Origin: JADCCX01 sp051649305
GTDB lineage: Bacteria; Pseudomonadota; Alphaproteobacteria; Rhizobiales; Beijerinckiaceae
DNA length: 64,000 bases
Assembly (NCBI GenBank): GCA_051649305.1
Contig: JBOFGV010000096.1
Span: forward strand, 1-64,000
Reading direction: 5' to 3'
Shown here piece by piece: positions 34,695 to 43,081 of this stretch. The number at the start of each line of letters is the position of its first letter. Position 1 is the first letter of the stretch. The notes beneath the pieces are model-generated. The model saw only the letters and a list, made by a program, of their open reading frames with translations, did no database searches and was not told the DNA's origin. The translations under genes and the position numbers were made by a program.

Positions 34695-36149
34695 CTAAAT
34701 GTATCTAGCGTAATCTGAACTGACCTTTTCGTCGCTCACATATTTCAGAACCTCACCAACGACCCGCGCCGCTTTGATGGGAATGGGTAGCTTCTGGTTT
34801 ATCTGCGTTGAGTTCCAATTGATCTTAGTGAGAGCCAACACTTCTCCGGCAATCTGGGCGATAGTGCTGTCGCCGCCCTTGTATGGACAGAGAAGCAGTG
34901 GTCTCGGGTCATAAAGGCCGGGATATGTGCCGTAGTAGGGAATGCTACCAGTGGTGTATAGCAGCCCTTTTCCATCGAGATCGACGAAAGTTCCTCTCAT
35001 TACTGGATAATTGCCGTCTCGAAGAACCTTTACGGAGTATGATTCCTGAACCCAAACGAGATCGCGAAGCTCGGTTCCAGCTTCTTCCAAAGCCTCAAGG
35101 ATGCCTCCAGCTTCTTCTTCACGGAACTGCGAGGTCTTCATGACGATTACCCGCGCTGGGTAGTTCTTGTGGTGACTCCTATAAGCTGAAAGTGAATCAG
35201 CGATGAGTTGGCGAGCATCCGACTTAGTCATGTACGGATGGCGACCCCGGCTCTCCGTTTGGGCACGTTTTCCCTTAAGAATGAACCCTTTACCTCGCTC
35301 ATCAAACATCTGGGCAGCGCTGGTGAATAGTTGCTGACCGCCTACCTCTCGATAGAAGCTAACACCGATATAGCACGCAGTGAATTCTCCATCGTAGCGC
35401 ATTTTCCGCCAAGGAATACGCCCGGTTCCCTTGTAGTATAGTGCCGTTAAGAGATTCCAAGTCCGACTGGCCTGATCCTGGATTTTTCGCGCCCGGCTCT
35501 CCTTTATCTTGCGCGGGATGCTTGCCGCTTCGTCGAATACATCTTCCCAGACGATCTGTATGGGAAAGCGAAGATTCATCGCTTTTGCCTTGAGCAACCC
35601 TCGAAAATCGGGCGCGTCCGATCCGCCACTGTCTTCTTTCTCGGTCGTTGCGTTGGAATCCACCTTGGCGTTCCAAACTCTTTCGATGAGACTCACAGGC
35701 AAGGCCACGATCACTACATCCGGCCGTTGGCTACCTTCATCGAGCGTCTGTAACTGCTGTACGATTTCATCAACCGCCATTTCTACTGCCTTACCGTGGT
35801 GAGGCTCCTTCCGAATCTTGTCGATTCTCGATTGGGCAATTGCCGCTGTCGCTCCTTCGGCTATTTCAAATTTGCACCGAAATGGGTTCTGGTTTCCGAG
35901 GCCAGGAAAATTGGGATGGAGATTGGGATGCTTTTCACCCTTGCCCGCAAAGCCCGTGGCGGCTTGGACAAAGAATTTAATTGCATCCTCGATGGTCTTG
36001 GCATCACCGACTACAGCAATCTTGACGGCATCGCCCAAAGGGGTTTGAAGTGGACCTGCTTCGAAAAGGCCCAGCCGTGGATCTGGGTGATGGTGTTTGT
36101 CGCCAAACTCCAGATGCGGCTCATCGAATATCTTTGCTTCGAACTTCAT
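34695..36149 (-). CDS. Short prokaryotic Argonaute (MID-PIWI), catalytically inactive
   Basis: A 484-residue short pAgo without PAZ domain. MID is about residues 1-220 (N-terminal FDEPHLEFG, then DVVIVALP) and PIWI about 228-484. Typical blocks are LLTALYYKGTGRIPW at 233, ACYIGVSFYREVGGQQLFTSAAQMFDERGKGFILKG, RVIVMKTSQF at 333, LYTTGSIPYYGTYPG and ALTKINWNSTQ at 439. The catalytic aspartates of active PIWI are absent: S264 in IGVSFY, T339/S340 in MKTS. Such proteins bind a guide and sense complementary nucleic acid, and their partner is the effector. The start overlaps the partner stop by four bases (ATGA), so the two are translated together. Confidence 0.92.
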   Translation of the reverse strand: MKFEAKIFDEPHLEFGDKHHHPDPRLGLFEAGPLQTPLGDAVKIAVVGDAKTIEDAIKFFVQAATGFAGKGEKHPNLHPNFPGLGNQNPFRCKFEIAEGATAAIAQSRIDKIRKEPHHGKAVEMAVDEIVQQLQTLDEGSQRPDVVIVALPVSLIERVWNAKVDSNATTEKEDSGGSDAPDFRGLLKAKAMNLRFPIQIVWEDVFDEAASIPRKIKESRARKIQDQASRTWNLLTALYYKGTGRIPWRKMRYDGEFTACYIGVSFYREVGGQQLFTSAAQMFDERGKGFILKGKRAQTESRGRHPYMTKSDARQLIADSLSAYRSHHKNYPARVIVMKTSQFREEEAGGILEALEEAGTELRDLVWVQESYSVKVLRDGNYPVMRGTFVDLDGKGLLYTTGSIPYYGTYPGLYDPRPLLLCPYKGGDSTIAQIAGEVLALTKINWNSTQINQKLPIPIKAARVVGEVLKYVSDEKVSSDYARYI

Positions 36150-37459
36150 CCGAACAATCGCTCCTGTATGCCGTCAGGTTCTACAGCCTTCTTATGAGAA
36201 CCCCACACGTCCTCGGGGACGCGCGTGGCGAGCGCCACCGTGGGTGGGTCACCGAATTTCAGGCGCGGTTCAGCGGAGATATCACTGAACAAGTTACCTT
36301 CGTCAGATTGGCTAAGAAAGCGGTGCCACATGACAACTTGTCCCCGCAAAGAGGCGCTATTATCGAGGCGTTTCTTTCCGGCCAGCAATGCCGCTGGATA
36401 GGAGTGCGGTATGAACCCGTTCGTCGTGAAGAAGTATGTCGGGTTGATGACTAGATACCACTGATTGTAAAGGTACTCGAACCTTGGAATAAAAGCGTGG
36501 TGACGGATAAAGTCGATGCGCGTCTTATCAGACTTGTTAACCGAGATGTTCACAACATCGGCAGACGTCTTTTTCTTGGAAGCCTCATAGGCAAATGCAC
36601 GAGGCATATTCGCCTTGAGTGCTCTGAAATAATAGAGCTTGCGTTCTTTGCTCCAGCCGAGATCGCGACGCACCTGATGGTCGAGCGCCTTTCGTAGCAG
36701 GAAGGCAAAATTGTTCAGCTCGTCGCGATCCTCATGGAAAGCAATTTCGGAGGTGTTGATTGCTTCAACCTGATCGAGATCAACGATATGTTTGCACACT
36801 GTATCGCGCGGGTCGCTAAAAGACCAAAACGTACCGCCTTTGATAGCCCAGTCGAAACGGGCGGGCTCATCACGGTCGAGCAAGGTGGATACTGCTCTAT
36901 TTGCAGTAAGGGATGTAGATGCGACGAAAATTTCCTTAGGCAGTGTTACGGGAAGCATATTGACCAAGGCTTCCTCACCGCCGCCCAATGGCGGGACATA
37001 GTGGCCAAACCCGGCTTTGGGAACGGTCAGTGCGGCGAGACGGTCGACAGCATTCTGGTCGAGAACGTCGAGCAACTTGTCGAACTGGAACCGCCGCCCC
37101 TCTAGCTCGATATCGACACCGACTTCCTTCCAGAAATATGTTTCGTCTGACTTGCGATAGAGAACGAGGATGATGGGAAGGTTCGATCCGCGCCAATAGG
37201 CTAGATCTTCCGGGCGGAGGAGATAGCTAAAACCGTCGTCATTTTCCGACGAGTAGCTGGCTGTGTCTCTTGCCTTAACCTGCACGGCGATCATCTTGGC
37301 TAGCGGCTTGCCCTTTTCCATGACTTCAGCAATGCCATCGATCCCTGCTTCCAAGCGGGAGCGTCCGTCAAACTGGAATCCCATGTTTAGAAAGCGCAGG
37401 CGAACAGATGCCTCACCTATCTCACCTAGAAGCTGATTTGCAGTAATGGTTTTGGACAT
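36146..37459 (-). CDS. DUF4365-like nuclease fused to APAZ domain (SPARDA effector)
   Basis: A 437-residue partner of the short Argonaute. Residues 1-150 are a DUF4365/PD-(D/E)XK-like nuclease: LLGEIGEASVRLRFLNMGF, D41 in AGIDGIAEV, and Q60-V-K62 in IAVQVKA, followed by SYLLRPEDLAYWRGSNLPIILVLY. The remainder, about 160-437, fits the APAZ domain that mimics Argonaute N and PAZ-linker regions and holds the Ago. The DREN-APAZ plus Ago arrangement is the published SPARDA type, with collateral DNase/RNase activity once the Ago detects invader nucleic acid. The ATG at 37459 was chosen; a TTG at 37477 is possible. First gene of the two-gene operon. Confidence 0.87.
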   Translation of the reverse strand: MSKTITANQLLGEIGEASVRLRFLNMGFQFDGRSRLEAGIDGIAEVMEKGKPLAKMIAVQVKARDTASYSSENDDGFSYLLRPEDLAYWRGSNLPIILVLYRKSDETYFWKEVGVDIELEGRRFQFDKLLDVLDQNAVDRLAALTVPKAGFGHYVPPLGGGEEALVNMLPVTLPKEIFVASTSLTANRAVSTLLDRDEPARFDWAIKGGTFWSFSDPRDTVCKHIVDLDQVEAINTSEIAFHEDRDELNNFAFLLRKALDHQVRRDLGWSKERKLYYFRALKANMPRAFAYEASKKKTSADVVNISVNKSDKTRIDFIRHHAFIPRFEYLYNQWYLVINPTYFFTTNGFIPHSYPAALLAGKKRLDNSASLRGQVVMWHRFLSQSDEGNLFSDISAEPRLKFGDPPTVALATRVPEDVWGSHKKAVEPDGIQERLFG

Positions 37460-37645
37460 CCAGCTATCATAGAACAAGAGGAGAACAAGCGTAAGCTCTT
37501 TTTCATTCTAGTAACAAAAGATCACCCAGCATCTCAGAGTGAGCTTGAATAAGGGCTAACATCATTGAATAGGCCTTATAACTCTCTGAAATCTATTTCT
37601 TTTTTCGATAACTCGATATAGCTGGGATTGGCTTGGAGGTGACCC
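37460..37645. promoter_or_regulatory. AT-rich divergent promoter region
   Basis: This 186-base gap separates the leftward SPARDA operon from the rightward integrase gene. It is markedly AT-rich, with TTGAATAGGCCTTATAAC and TTTTTTCGATAACTCGATATAGC stretches. It must hold both promoters, but I cannot assign boxes with proper spacing. GGAGGTGA directly before 37646 is a strong ribosome site for the integrase. Confidence 0.45.
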
Positions 37646-38824
37646 ATGCCAAATGTCCGTCTTACCAAGCGTATTATCGAAGCCCTGCCCCAGCCTCTGA
37701 GCGGGCAAGTTCTTTATCGAGATGAGGAGTTGACCGGCTTCGGCCTTCGTGTCGGCAGCAAGGCCAAGAGCTTCTTCGCGGAAGGGCAGGTCCGCAGACG
37801 GACGATTCGGATCACTATAGGTCGTTATCCGCTGACATCACCTGAGGAAGCGCGACGCTTGGCTTTCGAGAGCCTTGCAATGATGTCCCGGGGAGTCGAC
37901 CCTACGGCGGAAGGTAGGGTAGCCGAGGCCCGCGCCACGACGCTGCAGGAGGCTTTCGAGGCCTTCTTTGAGGCGAAGCCCAGCCTCTCCCGGTTTACGA
38001 TCGAGAACTATAAGCGCACTCCGAAGCTCTATCTTAAGGACTGGCTGAAGCTGCCCTTGCAGGAGATCACGCGCAACATGGTGCTGACGAAGCACAGGAA
38101 GATAAGCAAGGATCATGGGGCGATCACTGCCAACTGCGCTTTTCGCCATCTTCGCTCTGTCTACAACTTCATCGCTTCGCTGCATGACGAGTTTCCAGCG
38201 AACCCGGTGCAGGTCTTATCGAAGACGCGCTCTTGGGCACCAGAGCGCAGACGACGCACTCTGATTGCTGCGCATCAGCTGCCGGCTTGGTGGCATGCAA
38301 TAATGAGAGAGACGGAGGACGCGCGGGACTTTCTGTTAGTGGCGCTCTTCACCGGAATGCGCCGGAACGAAATTGCGACCCTGCGCTGGGAGCATATTGA
38401 TCTAATAGGGCGCACACTGACTGTGCCGGCGACAAAGAACGGTGACCCTCTTGTCCTGCCGCTGTCAGATTTTCTTGTGGACCTGATTGCAGGGCGGCGC
38501 GAAATGGTTGGGCAGTCAGAATGGATGTTCCCCGGTCCCGGCGTGACCGGCCATATTGTGGAGACTAAATCCTTCACGCGGCGCGTCTCTGAGGCGTCTG
38601 GTGTCAGCTTTTCGCTTCACGATCTGCGGCGGACGTTCATCACTGTTGCCGAGAGCCTCGACATTCCGGCTTATGCGCTCAAGCGGCTCCTTAATCACCG
38701 TACTGACGGCGACGTCACGGGAGGCTATATCGTGATGAATGTTGATCGGCTTCGTGGGCCGGTGGATCGGGTGGCGGCGAGGATTCAGGAGCTGGCGGAG
38801 ACGAAAGTCATTGAAGGACGTTGA
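37646..38824 (+). CDS. Tyrosine recombinase/integrase (P4-like, DUF4102 N-terminus)
   Basis: A 392-residue phage-type integrase. The N-terminal DUF4102-like segment (LTGFGLRVGSKAKSFFAEGQV) is typical of integrases that target tRNA genes. A core-binding SAM-like domain spans about 98-185. The catalytic set is complete: R239 (FTGMRRNE), K264 (PATKNGDPLVLPL), H325 and R328 (HDLRRTF), H351 (LLNHR), Y361 (GGYIVMN). Strong GGAGGTGA ribosome site. It should catalyse insertion at the ATTACGAAT core. Unusually, it is in the middle of the element and not next to an attachment end. Confidence 0.93.
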   Translation: MPNVRLTKRIIEALPQPLSGQVLYRDEELTGFGLRVGSKAKSFFAEGQVRRRTIRITIGRYPLTSPEEARRLAFESLAMMSRGVDPTAEGRVAEARATTLQEAFEAFFEAKPSLSRFTIENYKRTPKLYLKDWLKLPLQEITRNMVLTKHRKISKDHGAITANCAFRHLRSVYNFIASLHDEFPANPVQVLSKTRSWAPERRRRTLIAAHQLPAWWHAIMRETEDARDFLLVALFTGMRRNEIATLRWEHIDLIGRTLTVPATKNGDPLVLPLSDFLVDLIAGRREMVGQSEWMFPGPGVTGHIVETKSFTRRVSEASGVSFSLHDLRRTFITVAESLDIPAYALKRLLNHRTDGDVTGGYIVMNVDRLRGPVDRVAARIQELAETKVIEGR

Positions 38825-39101
38825 ATTTCACTCATTTTGTGCTGACATACTTGAAAATGCGGCAAGAACCCTCCAGTTTGATGCTAGACCTCTGCTAAGC
38901 GGGTAAAATTGCAGGTCGAACGGTCTTTATCAGATGACGTGAATTGCTGGGTCGTTCCGGCACGGACAGCTGCTTTGATAAGCTTTGTGGGGCACCCCGA
39001 TTTCCCACATGACATGCGAGTCTGACCTCAACTCACAACTCAAACTGTGAGCCGGTTAGACTTTGGCGCTTTTCAACTCGCACTGCTCTGACTGGCTCTG
39101 C

Positions 39102-39404
39102 ATGGAGCCTTTGATGACTGTTCACACCGTTGGGGATGCGAAAAGCGTTCCGTTTACTGTTCTTTCTACTGCAAGTCCGGCTGGCAGCGGACTTCTACAT
39201 TCCCGCGACGCCGCGAAATATCTTGGTGTTTCCGAGGCATGGCTCGCACGAGAACGATGGAAAGGCACCGGCGTAGCGTATGTCCGTGTTGGCGGCCCTC
39301 GCGGGCGTGCCGTGCGCTACCGTAGGGAAGATATCGACAGCTGGGTTGCGATCAACCGTGTCACCCCTGCCAAGGGAGGCGATGATGTCCGCACCCATGG
39401 TTGA
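39102..39404 (+). CDS. AlpA-like helix-turn-helix protein (excisionase/regulator type)
   Basis: About 100 residues. The C-terminal two-thirds, LLHSRDAAKYLGVSEAWLARERWKGTGVAYVRVGG then AVRYRREDIDSWV, is a MerR-like winged HTH of the HTH_17/AlpA kind found in excisionases and satellite regulators. Alternative starts are 39063 and 39114. It overlaps the primase-helicase start by about 20 bases, so the two are coupled. Probable role: excision directionality or control of the replication gene. The 277 bases before it (38825-39101) contain no gene; short AACTCA repeats are seen around 39025-39045. Confidence 0.8.
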   Translation: MEPLMTVHTVGDAKSVPFTVLSTASPAGSGLLHSRDAAKYLGVSEAWLARERWKGTGVAYVRVGGPRGRAVRYRREDIDSWVAINRVTPAKGGDDVRTHG

Positions 39405-41550
39405 AAATGCCAATGAAGCACTGCGGTTCCTTTCCGAATTTCATTCTGGAGCTGACTTGCATTTGACGGCCATTACACCAGATGGCCCTATCAGCAATCG
39501 AACCTTTACATCCGATCAACTCGATGAGGCCGCCCGTTTCATCAGTGAGTGCAACGGCAGCAGAAATCTCTATCATCACGTCAACCCGCTAAAGCCCGGT
39601 GTGTCCTCAAAGAAGGCAAAAAAAGATGACGTCCTTAATGCGTCTTGGGCTTATGTCGATATTGATGACGCCGATGGTTTGGAGCGACTTCAGGCATTTA
39701 CTATTCCACCAACTGTAGTTGTCGCATCTGGTGGCGGCTTTAACGCCTATTGGAAGCTCAAAGCACCGCTCGACGATTTGCACGACGCAGAGAGTATCAA
39801 TCGGTGGCTAGTCGAAGCACTGAAGGGTGACCCTGCTGCAACGGATGTCAGTCGTATTCTTCGTCTCCCGGGCACAATAAACCTTCCGACGATAAAGAAG
39901 CGCCAGCGAGGACGGCAGCCCGTTCAGTCAAGCGTTGTGTGGGAGATGACAGACTGGAAACGGGTTTATCCCGCTGAGGCATTCGAAAGAGTTCCGGTAT
40001 CCAACGGAGCAAACTACCCTATCAAAACTAGTGCAGATGCGTCGGGTAAACCTATCGAAGTATGTGAGCTTCCCCTCGGCTTGGACGAGCGGCTGACGCT
40101 TGTCGCTGTTCTTGGGGATGACCCGGAGAGACCGCGAAATGGGCCAGATCCACGATATCCTAGCCGTAGTGAACCGGTATTTGCGGTCGCCTGCGCGCTT
40201 GCTCGAAAAGGACTAGAAATAGAGAAGATCGCTGGAGTTTTGATGAACCCGAAGCTTGGTATCTCGGTATCGATCCTCGAGAAGCCCAACCCAGCTTCCT
40301 TTGCTCGTCAGCAGGCACAAAAGGCCACTCTAGTTATTGGTAACTCATGGCCCAACGGGACCACAAAGCAAACAAACACACCGATCCGTGGTTTCCAGAA
40401 CACACAGTTCGCAATCGAGCGATTGGGGCTGATCTGCCGCTTCGATATCTTTCGAAATCGAGTCACAGTTAGTGGGCACGAGCTACGAGAGTTCGCGGGT
40501 GACTTCAGTGATGCTATGACCCTCTTAGTACGCGATCACATTGATAAAAAGTTTGGGTTCGATCCTGGCGGAGATATGACGAGGGACGCGATTGTCACTC
40601 TGAGCAAACATAACTCCTTTGACCCGGTTTGTGACTATCTGGATGGCCTGATCTGGGACGGAACGCCCCGCATCAGCATTTTTTTATCGAAGTATGTAGG
40701 TGCTGAAGATACGCCATACGTACAGGCCGTCTCCGAGATTATATTCATCGGAGCTGTAAAGCGGGCGCGGCAGCCAGGAGTAAAGTTCGATACGATTCCT
40801 GTTCTGGAGGGGCCGCAAGGGTCAGGTAAATCAACTCTTCTCAAGATACTGGCGGGCGAGAGTTTTTTCTCAGACAACGATCTTCTGGGACTCAATCAGA
40901 AAGAGCAGATGGAGGCTATGGAAGGCATCTGGATTTATGAAATCTGCGAGTTGGCAGGTATGCGATTTACCGAGGTTAACAAGGTAAAGGCGTTTGCCTC
41001 GCGAGCGGTTGACGTTGCAAGGCCAGCCTATGCACGCACCGCCGAGCGCCGCAAGCGCAGAGGTATTCTGGTAGGGACCACAAACGATGATCAGTACCTC
41101 AAGGATGAAACGGGTAATCGGCGCTTCCTGCCTGTATCAACAGGGAAAGTTGATCTCGACGGAGTTGAGGCAATCCGGGATCAACTATGGGCTGAGGCTT
41201 CAGTTAGGGAGGCTAAAGGAGAAAGCACTATTCTTCCAACCTCGCTGTGGGCTACGGCAGCCAGCGAGCAGTATAAGAGACTGCCGACTGATGGTTGGCA
41301 TGACGTTCTTGAGGGCATTCGCGGGATATCGCGCAATGGCCGCGAACAGGTTGCAAGTGCGTATCTTTTGGCCGATGTGCTCAAAATTCACGGCGCACAA
41401 ATCGACCACTTTAAGACTAAGCGCCTTGCAAAAGTTATGAGGGCGCTCGGCTGGACAGGCCCGGTGACGTTGACACTGGCATGCGGTAGAAAAGTAAAGG
41501 GGTATTGGCGGCTCACAGATCGCCCAGATGAGATTGAAGACCCAATATGA
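39385..41550 (+). CDS. Primase-helicase (AEP primase plus VapE/VirE-like SF3-type helicase)
   Basis: A 721-residue replication protein. The N-terminal part looks like an archaeo-eukaryotic primase: acidic YVDIDDADGL at about residue 89, VVVASGGGFNAYWKL, and SRILRLPGTINLPT. The C-terminal part is a VapE/VirE-family (PF05272-like) ATPase with Walker A GPQGSGKST near 476, then DNDLLGLNQKEQMEAMEGIWIYEICEL and GTTNDDQYLKDETGNRRFLPV. Start ATG 39385 follows GGGAGG. This combination with integrase and AlpA is characteristic of P4-like satellites and related islands, and would replicate the excised element. Candidate iterons follow the gene. Confidence 0.87.
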   Translation: MSAPMVENANEALRFLSEFHSGADLHLTAITPDGPISNRTFTSDQLDEAARFISECNGSRNLYHHVNPLKPGVSSKKAKKDDVLNASWAYVDIDDADGLERLQAFTIPPTVVVASGGGFNAYWKLKAPLDDLHDAESINRWLVEALKGDPAATDVSRILRLPGTINLPTIKKRQRGRQPVQSSVVWEMTDWKRVYPAEAFERVPVSNGANYPIKTSADASGKPIEVCELPLGLDERLTLVAVLGDDPERPRNGPDPRYPSRSEPVFAVACALARKGLEIEKIAGVLMNPKLGISVSILEKPNPASFARQQAQKATLVIGNSWPNGTTKQTNTPIRGFQNTQFAIERLGLICRFDIFRNRVTVSGHELREFAGDFSDAMTLLVRDHIDKKFGFDPGGDMTRDAIVTLSKHNSFDPVCDYLDGLIWDGTPRISIFLSKYVGAEDTPYVQAVSEIIFIGAVKRARQPGVKFDTIPVLEGPQGSGKSTLLKILAGESFFSDNDLLGLNQKEQMEAMEGIWIYEICELAGMRFTEVNKVKAFASRAVDVARPAYARTAERRKRRGILVGTTNDDQYLKDETGNRRFLPVSTGKVDLDGVEAIRDQLWAEASVREAKGESTILPTSLWATAASEQYKRLPTDGWHDVLEGIRGISRNGREQVASAYLLADVLKIHGAQIDHFKTKRLAKVMRALGWTGPVTLTLACGRKVKGYWRLTDRPDEIEDPI

Positions 41551-41563
41551 GGAAGGAACCGCT

Positions 41564-41680
41564 GGTAACCGTTATAACCGATCCGACAACTTTTTTAGCC
41601 TAGGTGGGCAGAGCAAACAGTTAGCTTCTACCCCCAAAAGGCGGCGTAGATTACACGGTTTCGAGGTTACGGCGGTTACG
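41564..41680. repeat. Iteron-like GGTTAC repeats downstream of the primase-helicase
   Basis: The 156-base gap 41551-41706 holds two clusters in opposite orientation. GGTAACCGTTATAACCG at 41564-41580 is, on the other strand, CGGTTA-TAA-CGGTTA. AGGTTACGGCGGTTACG at 41664-41680 is a direct pair with the same 9-base period, preceded by a weaker unit CGGTTTCGA. Position and spacing fit an origin of replication recognised by the primase-helicase, or an operator. Confidence 0.5.
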
Positions 41681-41706
41681 CGGTGCGGCTGAACATCTCA
41701 ATGAGT

Positions 41707-42639
41707 TTAGCTCGCCCGCCGGATCGTCCAATCCAACAGGCCCGCGTTCAGCGCCATCTCGGCGATACGCGGTGGTCCAATGACAGTGACGTCTTCGTCA
41801 TCGATAGCATCACCAGCGTCGCCTGTATGGAAGACATAGAACATCCTCCCCTCGGGACGATCCGCCAGCGCCTCGCGGTAGGTTCTGAACTCCGTCGGGC
41901 TTGTGGCGGACTTCACTTGGATGAAGGCTTGCTCGCCCGTCGATGGCAATTCCAACTCTATGTCCACGGTCTTCTGAACGCCGCCTACAGCCCCAGATCG
42001 GCGCCATCCGCTGGCGGCGAAAGTAAGGTCCACCAGCAGCTCGAAGTCCTGCCATGTCAGGCGCTGGATCATCTTTTCCAATGCAACCAAAAGCCCGGCA
42101 CGGGCGTTGACCACATCCTGCACCTCGGACTCCACCTCGTCGTTTAGGCGGGCCAAGAAGTAGGGTGCAGCATCCACGATCCGGCAGGTGGTCTTTCGAT
42201 ATGCCGCTGTCCGCGTCAGACGACCGCTGAGGGCATTCATGAGAAGGGGCTTGCCACCACGCGATCTGTCAGACCATCCCGAGCCTGATGCGCGTCTGTA
42301 GCGTGTTCCTTGAGGGCCATCTGGGCTGAGTTCGTGCACCTCGGCATCAGCACGGCACCACCATAGGCGACCTGCATTAAAGGTCATCCAAATCGCGTCT
42401 TCATCGCCATCATAGAAGTCTAGCACCTCACGCGCTTTGTCGCTTGCTGCTGATGGGTCATACTCTTGAGCGAGAAGATGAGCGCGGATGCCCTCTCGGT
42501 TCCGCGTCGTCGCCAGTCCGTGTGGCACCTCACGGTGACTGAAGCGGAGTGTCCCTTCCTCGATGCAGAGCTTTTCCCAAGCGCCTTTTGGGCCCAGCTT
42601 GATGTAGCGGATTGAAGAAGCTTCAATTCGAGCACTCAA
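41707..42639 (-). CDS. Mrr-like restriction endonuclease
   Basis: A 310-residue protein with a C-terminal PD-(D/E)XK domain: LTWQDFELLVDLTFAASGWRR, then aspartate in KTVDIELELP, and QVK in QAFIQVKSATSP, the Mrr/restriction-endonuclease layout. The N-terminal 190 residues match no family I recognise; they include RFSHREVPHG and WMTFNAGRLWWCRAD, perhaps a modified-base recognition domain. The start is taken as TTG at 42639 behind TAGGA; a longer frame would run into the divergent XRE gene. No methyltransferase accompanies it, so a type IV-like, modification-dependent role is plausible. Divergent from the XRE gene with a palindrome between. Confidence 0.78.
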   Translation of the reverse strand: MSARIEASSIRYIKLGPKGAWEKLCIEEGTLRFSHREVPHGLATTRNREGIRAHLLAQEYDPSAASDKAREVLDFYDGDEDAIWMTFNAGRLWWCRADAEVHELSPDGPQGTRYRRASGSGWSDRSRGGKPLLMNALSGRLTRTAAYRKTTCRIVDAAPYFLARLNDEVESEVQDVVNARAGLLVALEKMIQRLTWQDFELLVDLTFAASGWRRSGAVGGVQKTVDIELELPSTGEQAFIQVKSATSPTEFRTYREALADRPEGRMFYVFHTGDAGDAIDDEDVTVIGPPRIAEMALNAGLLDWTIRRAS

Positions 42640-42660
42640 AGTAAAAATCCTAAAATGGGT

Positions 42661-42679
42661 TAATCCCGATTGGGGATTA
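42661..42679. promoter_or_regulatory. Palindromic operator candidate
   Basis: TAATCCC-GATTG-GGGATTA, perfect 7-base arms, lies in the 71-base gap between the Mrr-like nuclease and the divergent XRE regulator. This layout is typical for C-protein or XRE autoregulation of a restriction gene. Confidence 0.6.
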
Positions 42680-42710
42680 GCAGTCGTTCTCACGGGCCGC
42701 AAGAGTTGAC

Positions 42711-42965
42711 GTGAGAATGAAAAAGAGCGTTCATTCGCCAGCGCAGATACATCTTCAAACAAGACTCAAAGAAGCGCGTCTGGCCTCTGGGCAAACACAG
42801 GCCACGGTCGCAGAAAGACTTGGGAAGCCTCAATCTTTCGTTGCAAAGTACGAAGCTGGCGAGCGCAGGCTTGATGCAATCGAGCTGATTCAGGTTGCCC
42901 GAGTGGTTGGGCTTGAACCCTCGTCCTTCATCGCAGAACTACAATCGTTCATTTCTAAGGTCTAA
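42711..42965 (+). CDS. XRE family helix-turn-helix regulator
   Basis: An 84-residue single-domain HTH protein: LQTRLKEARLASGQTQATVAERLGKPQSFVAKYEAGERRLDAIELIQVARVVGLEP is a complete lambda-repressor-like fold. Start GTG 42711, or ATG 42717 in the same frame. It resembles restriction-system controller proteins in size and layout, and is divergent from the nuclease gene with the TAATCCC palindrome between them, so it probably sets nuclease timing or level. Confidence 0.85.
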   Translation: MRMKKSVHSPAQIHLQTRLKEARLASGQTQATVAERLGKPQSFVAKYEAGERRLDAIELIQVARVVGLEPSSFIAELQSFISKV

Positions 42966-42991
42966 AACTATTATATGAGTCAATGGGTTAA

Positions 42992-43067
42992 TGGTGCCGC
43001 TTAAGGGATTCGAACCCCTGACCCCCTCATTACGAATGAGGTGCTCTACCGACTGAGCTAAAGCGGC
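42992..43067 (-). tRNA. tRNA-Thr(CGU), carried on the element
   Basis: A complete 76-base cloverleaf on the minus strand: acceptor GCCGCTT/AAGCGGC, D stem GCTC/GAGC, anticodon stem CCTCA/TGAGG with loop TTCGTAA (anticodon CGT), T arm AGGGG-TTCGAAT-CCCTT, encoded CCA. It lies inside the two outer cores, so it appears to be element cargo that replaces the interrupted host gene. Its loop contains the same ATTACGAAT core (43029-43037). Confidence 0.95.
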
Positions 43068-43081
43068 CCAAATTGGGCTTT

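Noticed and set aside
34695..37459. SPARTA (TIR-APAZ) or SPARSA (SIR2-APAZ) classification
   Set aside because: The partner N-terminus has a D...QVK nuclease pattern and none of the TIR or SIR2 NAD-binding motifs.
38825..39101. Small gene between integrase and AlpA-like protein
   Set aside because: Short frames exist but lack a ribosome site or recognisable composition; the segment looks regulatory, with short AACTCA repeats.
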